From Pseudomonas sp. FP2196 (lineage in GTDB: Bacteria; Pseudomonadota; Gammaproteobacteria; Pseudomonadales; Pseudomonadaceae), in the NCBI RefSeq assembly GCF_030687715.1, contig NZ_CP117445.1, positions 3,957,501 to 4,021,500 of the forward strand: 64,000 bases of DNA, given 5' to 3'. Positions within the stretch are counted from its first letter, which is position 1. Every line of letters begins with the position of its first letter. The position numbers and the translations under genes are program-made. The notes beneath the pieces are model-generated. The model searched no databases. It was not told where the DNA came from and saw only the letters and a list, made by a program, of their open reading frames with translations. Below are positions 61,601-64,000 of this stretch, one piece after another.

Positions 61601-64000
61601 TCTGCACCACCAGATCGCCCAGGGCGTAACCGACCGGCACAGCGGCAACGTCAAGACCGAGATTGGTCAGCGCACCGGTGTAGTTGAACAAGCGATACAC
61701 ACCGACACCGAAACCGCCGGCGTCGGTGACGTTGAGATTACCGTCGAGAGTAAGGTTGCCACCGACATTCATCAGTGACGCGGTCGAAGGGGTTCCCAGC
61801 GCCACATCGACGTTGCTGCCGGCAGCGAGGGTCAGCGCACCGGCGGACAGTTGGTTGCCCGACGACAACGCCAGATGCCCGCCGCTGTTGACGTTGATGG
61901 TACCGAGCGCGGAACCGGTACCGGTCAGGGTGCCGCCGGTATTGACGTTGACCTGCGCGCTCGCCAGCGAACCGCTGAGATCCACGGTGCCGCCATTGAT
62001 CGCGGTGTTGCCGGTGATGCCATTGATTCCGGTGAGGTTCAGAGTGCCGGTGCCGACCTTGACCAGGCCACCGCTGCCACTGAGGCCGCCGTCGAAGGTG
62101 CTGGTGACGTCGCCGCTGCCGACGGTCAGCGTGTTGCTGCCGGTGAGCTGCACGTCGCCGCTGCCGGTCAGCGCGCCGAGGCTGGCGTCGCTGCCCAGAT
62201 TCAGGCCGGCGCCAGCGCTGATATTCACGCCTGCGGTGTTGCCCAGCGCATTGCTGTTCAACGTGGTGACGCTGCCGGAGACGATATTCAGCGCGCCAGT
62301 GAACGTGTTGTTGCCGGCCAGGGTCAGGTCCGACAGACCGTTTTTGGTCAGGTTGCCGGCGCCATCGATGATGCCGTTGAGGCTCAAGTCATTGTTGCCC
62401 GCGACGGTCAGACCGGCGTTCAACGTGATCGCATTGCCGATGCCGAAGGAGGCGCTGTTATCCAGGGTTGCCGCGCCGCCAACAATCAACGCGCCAGTGC
62501 CCAAACCGTTGGCATTGCCCAGAGTCAGGGTGCCGGCGTTCAGAGTGGTACCGCCGCTGAAGGTGTTGTTGCCGTTGAGGGTCAGGTTGGCCGTGCCATC
62601 CTTGATCAACTGACCGGTGCCGCTGGTGACGCCGCCGAGGGTCAGGTTCTGCGTGCCGCCGACGGTCAGCGCCGCATTGAGGCCGACGGCGTTGTTCAGC
62701 GAAACCAGCGGCGAATTGCTGTCGAGTGTCGCAGCACCCGCAACGGTCAGTGCACCGGAGCCCAATGCCGAACTGTTGCCGACGGTCAGGGTGCCGGCGT
62801 TCAGGGTCGTGCCACCGAGGAAGTTGTTCGCCGCGTTGAGGATCAGATTGGCCGTACCGTTTTTCACCAGACTGCCGGCGCCGCTGACCAGGCCGGTCAG
62901 GGTCATGTTCGCCGTTCCGCCGATGTCCAACGCGCCGGCCAGCACTACCGCGTTGTTCAGGCTGACGGCGGTGTTGGCGTCCAGCGTCGTGCCTGCCGCC
63001 GCGTTCAATGTGCCGGAGCCCAGCGCGCTGTTGCTGCCGACAATCAGCTTGCCGGTGTTCAGCGCGGTGTTGCCGAAATAGGTGTTGGCACCGTTGAGGG
63101 TCAGGTCGGCGGCGCCATTCTTGACCAGCCCACCGATACCGGCGACCACGCCGCCGAGGGTCAGCGCATTGGTGCCGCCAACAGTCAGGGTGCCGCCGAG
63201 GTTGACGTTGTTGGCCAGGTTTGCAGCCGTGTTGGCATCCAGCGTGGTGCCGTTGGATGCGTTCAGTGCGCCGGTACCGATTGCTGTGTTGGAGCCGACG
63301 ATCAGCGAACCGGCGTTCAGCGCCGTGGTGCCGGTGTAGGTGTTATTGCCGTTGAGCGTCAGGCTTGAGGCGCCGGTCTTGACCAGACTGCTACCGCCGC
63401 TGATCACGCCGCCAAGGGTCAGCGCGTTGGCGCCGCCCGCGGTGAGGTTGGCATTGAGGGTGATCGCGTTATTCAGGGTCACCGCCGAGCCGCTGTTGAG
63501 GGTGCCCGCCCCGGCCACGGTCAATGCGCCGGTGCCAAGTGCCGCGCTGTCGCCGACAGTCAGGCTGCCGGCGTTCAATGTGGTACCGCCGCTGAACGTA
63601 TTGGCGCCGCTGAGGGTCAGGTTGGCCGCGCCGTTCTTGATCAACTGTCCGGCGCCGTTGATCACACCGGAGAGGGTCAGGCCGCTGCTGCCGCCGAGGG
63701 TCAGGGCACTGCTGTTGAGGTTGACGTTGTTGCTCAGGTTGACGGCGGTGTTGCTGTCCAGAGCTGAAACATCGATGACGTTCAGCGTACCGCTGCCCAA
63801 CGCGGCAGCATTGCCCACGGTGAGGGTACCGGCGGCCAGCGTGGTACCGCCGAGATAGGTGTTGGCGCCGTTGAGAATCAGGTTGGCGAAACCGCGCTTG
63901 GTCAGCCCGCCACTGCCGCTGATGACACCGCCGAGAGTCAGGTCAGCGCTACCACGAACTTCCAGATCCCCCCCCAGGGAAACCGCGTTGGTCAATGCGA
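55620..64000 (-). CDS. Giant autotransporter (PATR repeats), N-terminus outside window
   Basis: The visible 2,792 residues are the C-terminal part; the frame runs open past the window end without a start. The passenger consists of about 20 PATR-type autotransporter-associated beta repeats (pattern LNGANTYSGGTTLNAGTL). They are interrupted three times by a module with a DGGSGxW...NWTD motif followed by FAVFQGxxGTVTVNG, so it is built from large super-repeats. The last 300 or so residues form the outer-membrane beta-barrel (WARALGAWGESDGDSNSAK through MTVSFSLGF, ending in Phe). It is expected to be secreted to the cell surface and act in adhesion or biofilm. Confidence 0.9.
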   Translation of the reverse strand, partial: ALTNAVSLGGDLEVRGSADLTLGGVISGSGGLTKRGFANLILNGANTYLGGTTLAAGTLTVGNAAALGSGTLNVIDVSALDSNTAVNLSNNVNLNSSALTLGGSSGLTLSGVINGAGQLIKNGAANLTLSGANTFSGGTTLNAGSLTVGDSAALGTGALTVAGAGTLNSGSAVTLNNAITLNANLTAGGANALTLGGVISGGSSLVKTGASSLTLNGNNTYTGTTALNAGSLIVGSNTAIGTGALNASNGTTLDANTAANLANNVNLGGTLTVGGTNALTLGGVVAGIGGLVKNGAADLTLNGANTYFGNTALNTGKLIVGSNSALGSGTLNAAAGTTLDANTAVSLNNAVVLAGALDIGGTANMTLTGLVSGAGSLVKNGTANLILNAANNFLGGTTLNAGTLTVGNSSALGSGALTVAGAATLDSNSPLVSLNNAVGLNAALTVGGTQNLTLGGVTSGTGQLIKDGTANLTLNGNNTFSGGTTLNAGTLTLGNANGLGTGALIVGGAATLDNSASFGIGNAITLNAGLTVAGNNDLSLNGIIDGAGNLTKNGLSDLTLAGNNTFTGALNIVSGSVTTLNSNALGNTAGVNISAGAGLNLGSDASLGALTGSGDVQLTGSNTLTVGSGDVTSTFDGGLSGSGGLVKVGTGTLNLTGINGITGNTAINGGTVDLSGSLASAQVNVNTGGTLTGTGSALGTINVNSGGHLALSSGNQLSAGALTLAAGSNVDVALGTPSTASLMNVGGNLTLDGNLNVTDAGGFGVGVYRLFNYTGALTNLGLDVAAVPVGYALGDLVVQTGVANQINIQVSAPNSNIRYWDGSQTIANGVVDGGSGIWNAVGTNWTDANGLVNQPWAGDFAVFQGTAGTVTVNGTQLVTGMQFLTDGYNLVNGAAGQLTAVNGTGGTTAVRVDPGVTGTLGVNIDGSGILNKLDAGTLVLNGANTYSGGTQLDGGKIIVGSNTALGSGTLTANAGTQLDSNVAVTLGNAATLNGNLTVVGSNALTLNGVIGGTGGLIKNGAANLTLGGNNAFLGPVALNAGGLILASNSALGSGTLNAAGGTTLDAATAVSVNNAVNLAGNLGIGGTADLTLAGTVNGAGSLTKNGAANLTLSGNNNFLGGINLNAGTLTAGSNSALGLGNLTVAGASALDSNSALSLGNNVVLNANLSNTGSNNLTLAGVVSGAGGLIKNGASNLTLNGINTYSGGTTLNAGTLTIGTGSSLGSGALTVAGASTLDYSAPLVLANNINVNANLSIAGNSGLTLGGVIAGAGTLTKNGLAVLTLSGNNTFNGLIDVLAGSLNTVGSTALGDNAAVSLAVGSTLNIGDSTSIGSLTGDGTVSIGDFDTLSIGGNNQSSTFAGVLRDGIDPGGLTKLGSGTLTLTGNNTLTGDTNVNAGTLQVNGSLASGNVLVNNGGTLGGSGTLTGAVTVADGGHLAGVTGSTLSVDSLVLNGNSNFDVGLGTPVSGGGNALVNVGGNLTLDGTLNVSDIGGFGSGVYRLINYTGGLTDNGMLIGTVPGSVTPGDLELQTALANQINLLVTAPGVTVQFWDGNQLVANGAVDGGSGTWGTGTTNWTDVNGTTNQAWTNNFAVFQGAAGTVTVNGAQTITGMQFVTDGYSLQNGTAGSLNLVNGSLGNASVRVDPNATATIGVALNGAGTLGKYDTGTLVLNAANGYTGGTVLNGGKIVVGNNAALGTGVLTAANGTALDSNTSVSLANDVVLNGGLNVAGSNALTLGGVVSGSGSLIKTGASSLTLNGSNTYSGGTQLSGGTLILGNNSAISSGALSVLGNGTLDSTSVLQLANAINLGAQLTLAGNQNTTLLGAVTGTGNLVKNGSGDLVLSGANTYSGGTTLNGGNTRGDTSSLQGAIVNNAALTFEQNADGSYTGNLTGTGTLNKTGSGQLLLTGNNTFTGNTSVQAGTLTVNGVLNSASVNVASGASIGGGGQLGGALQLADGATLAGGGTATPLSVGSLALSSGTDLDFSLGSATSSTTVVNVAGNLTLDGTLNISNAGGFGTGVYQLFSYGGSLTNNGLVYGSLPVSAANLTLQTAIANQINLLVQGTPGEVQFWNGGTTNPDGSIGGGSGVWGPDTNWTDPTGTQALASNGQFAVFGGQGGTVSVQGNQNFTGLQFLANGYSLIPGAGGTLTPVNGADGSLAPVRVNAGASAEISTPLVGTGGIEKLDSGTLVLSGANTYSGGTTVSGGTLIGNTTSLQGNILNNASLFFLQNFNGQFNGSLSGLGAMAKRGTGTLLLTGDNPFSGTVSVDQGVLQVGSRAARASLGGQVTVANGAALSGNGSVGSVVNNGLVVSGGEAGTLSVAGNLSNAPTGVLALTISSATATPLAVGGTAALGGGLQVNSLAPFTGNTVYSLITAGGGVTGTFSSADLPQYAFLNSSLVYGADSVTLAVSRNGNSFADVAATDNQRNTASALSRNGAAGAALQNEIVNLSVAGARNAFDSLSGEIHASTASAILEDSRYVREAVNDRMRQPSCSAPDDPRRALAPSDNQLSSNGCHGEMVGWARALGAWGESDGDSNSAKLDRNLSGFMLGTDKQLDDQWRVGMAAGYTRSDLDAHDRRSNATVESYHLAAYLNSQFDALAVRLGAAYSWHDIETKRDVSVGTYNDRLKANYDARSAQVFGEVGYTIDAGGIALEPFAGLAYVNYDTDKAKEKGGVGRLKADADQDITFSTLGLRAGKVITLANGGQFTPRAAVGWRHAFGDTKPDADLTFIDGGASFSTQGVPIAKDSAIVEAGVDFQISPTGKLGIGYSGQLSNDNNDHAMTVSFSLGF

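Noticed and set aside
55653..63858. Long plus-strand open frames opposite the autotransporter (up to 800 residues)
   Set aside because: They mirror the repetitive, GC-rich coding strand, have no ribosome-binding sites, and their protein sequences are low-complexity shadows of the PATR repeats.

Overview
The window is chromosomal DNA of a Pseudomonas, most likely of the P. fluorescens group. This rests on the high GC content, the gene families present (an AmpR/AmpC pair, GudP/GudD, YejABEF, SelD/MnmH and DUF6124 small proteins), and about 17 REP/REPIN palindromes of four sequence families between genes. There are no rRNA or tRNA genes, no CRISPR array and no transposase. Assignments come from reading the sequence and family knowledge; no database search was run.

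Layout: 0-9 kb holds housekeeping and small genes (YceH, a cupin, a shikimate dehydrogenase-like enzyme, an exported PVYVQ-repeat protein, two small genes of which one follows a probable Pho box, an AI-2E transporter, the tRNA hydroxylation protease-like TrhP, a LysR regulator and an EamA exporter). 8.7-12.5 kb is a glucarate module: an FCD-type GntR regulator divergent from gudP-gudD, with two TTGT-N3-ACAA operators between them. 12.6-14.8 kb is the divergent ampR/ampC pair. 14.9-18.0 kb is a small accessory island between two REPs of one family: a two-gene minus-strand unit with a DUF6124 protein, a structured leader, and a divergent ATPase + HNH pair resembling Septu (PtuA/PtuB) without a reverse transcriptase. 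18-29.6 kb is metabolic and transport genes, including DNA polymerase II. 29.7-30.7 kb is about 1.1 kb of mostly non-coding, structured DNA with a probable mini-gene.

30.75-41.36 kb is a complete energised import line: TonB, ExbB, ExbD, a TonB-dependent receptor and the YejA/B/E/F peptide ABC transporter. 41.5-44.3 kb has a DUF3455 protein, an ECF sigma/anti-sigma pair and an exported protein made almost wholly of 13-residue tandem repeats. 44.3-54.7 kb holds a DUF1615 lipoprotein, a siderophore-type receptor, an FAD monooxygenase, a zinc-type HemB, a GST, a histidine phosphatase and the selD-mnmH selenouridine operon. A second DUF6124 gene lies at 55.2 kb. From 55.6 kb to the window end is the C-terminal 2.8 thousand residues of a giant autotransporter whose N-terminus is outside the window.

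The most interesting observation is that the two DUF6124 genes, 40 kb apart on opposite strands, have homologous structured leaders. Each leader has a short hairpin, then segments a' and b', then the complementary segments a and b lying next to each other, with exactly 58 nt between b and the DUF6124 start codon in both. This is the architecture of phage P1 C4 / P4 CI-type antisense RNA immunity switches, but with different pairing sequences in each copy. I propose these as C4-like antisense RNA modules controlling DUF6124 proteins; one of them sits beside the Septu-like pair.
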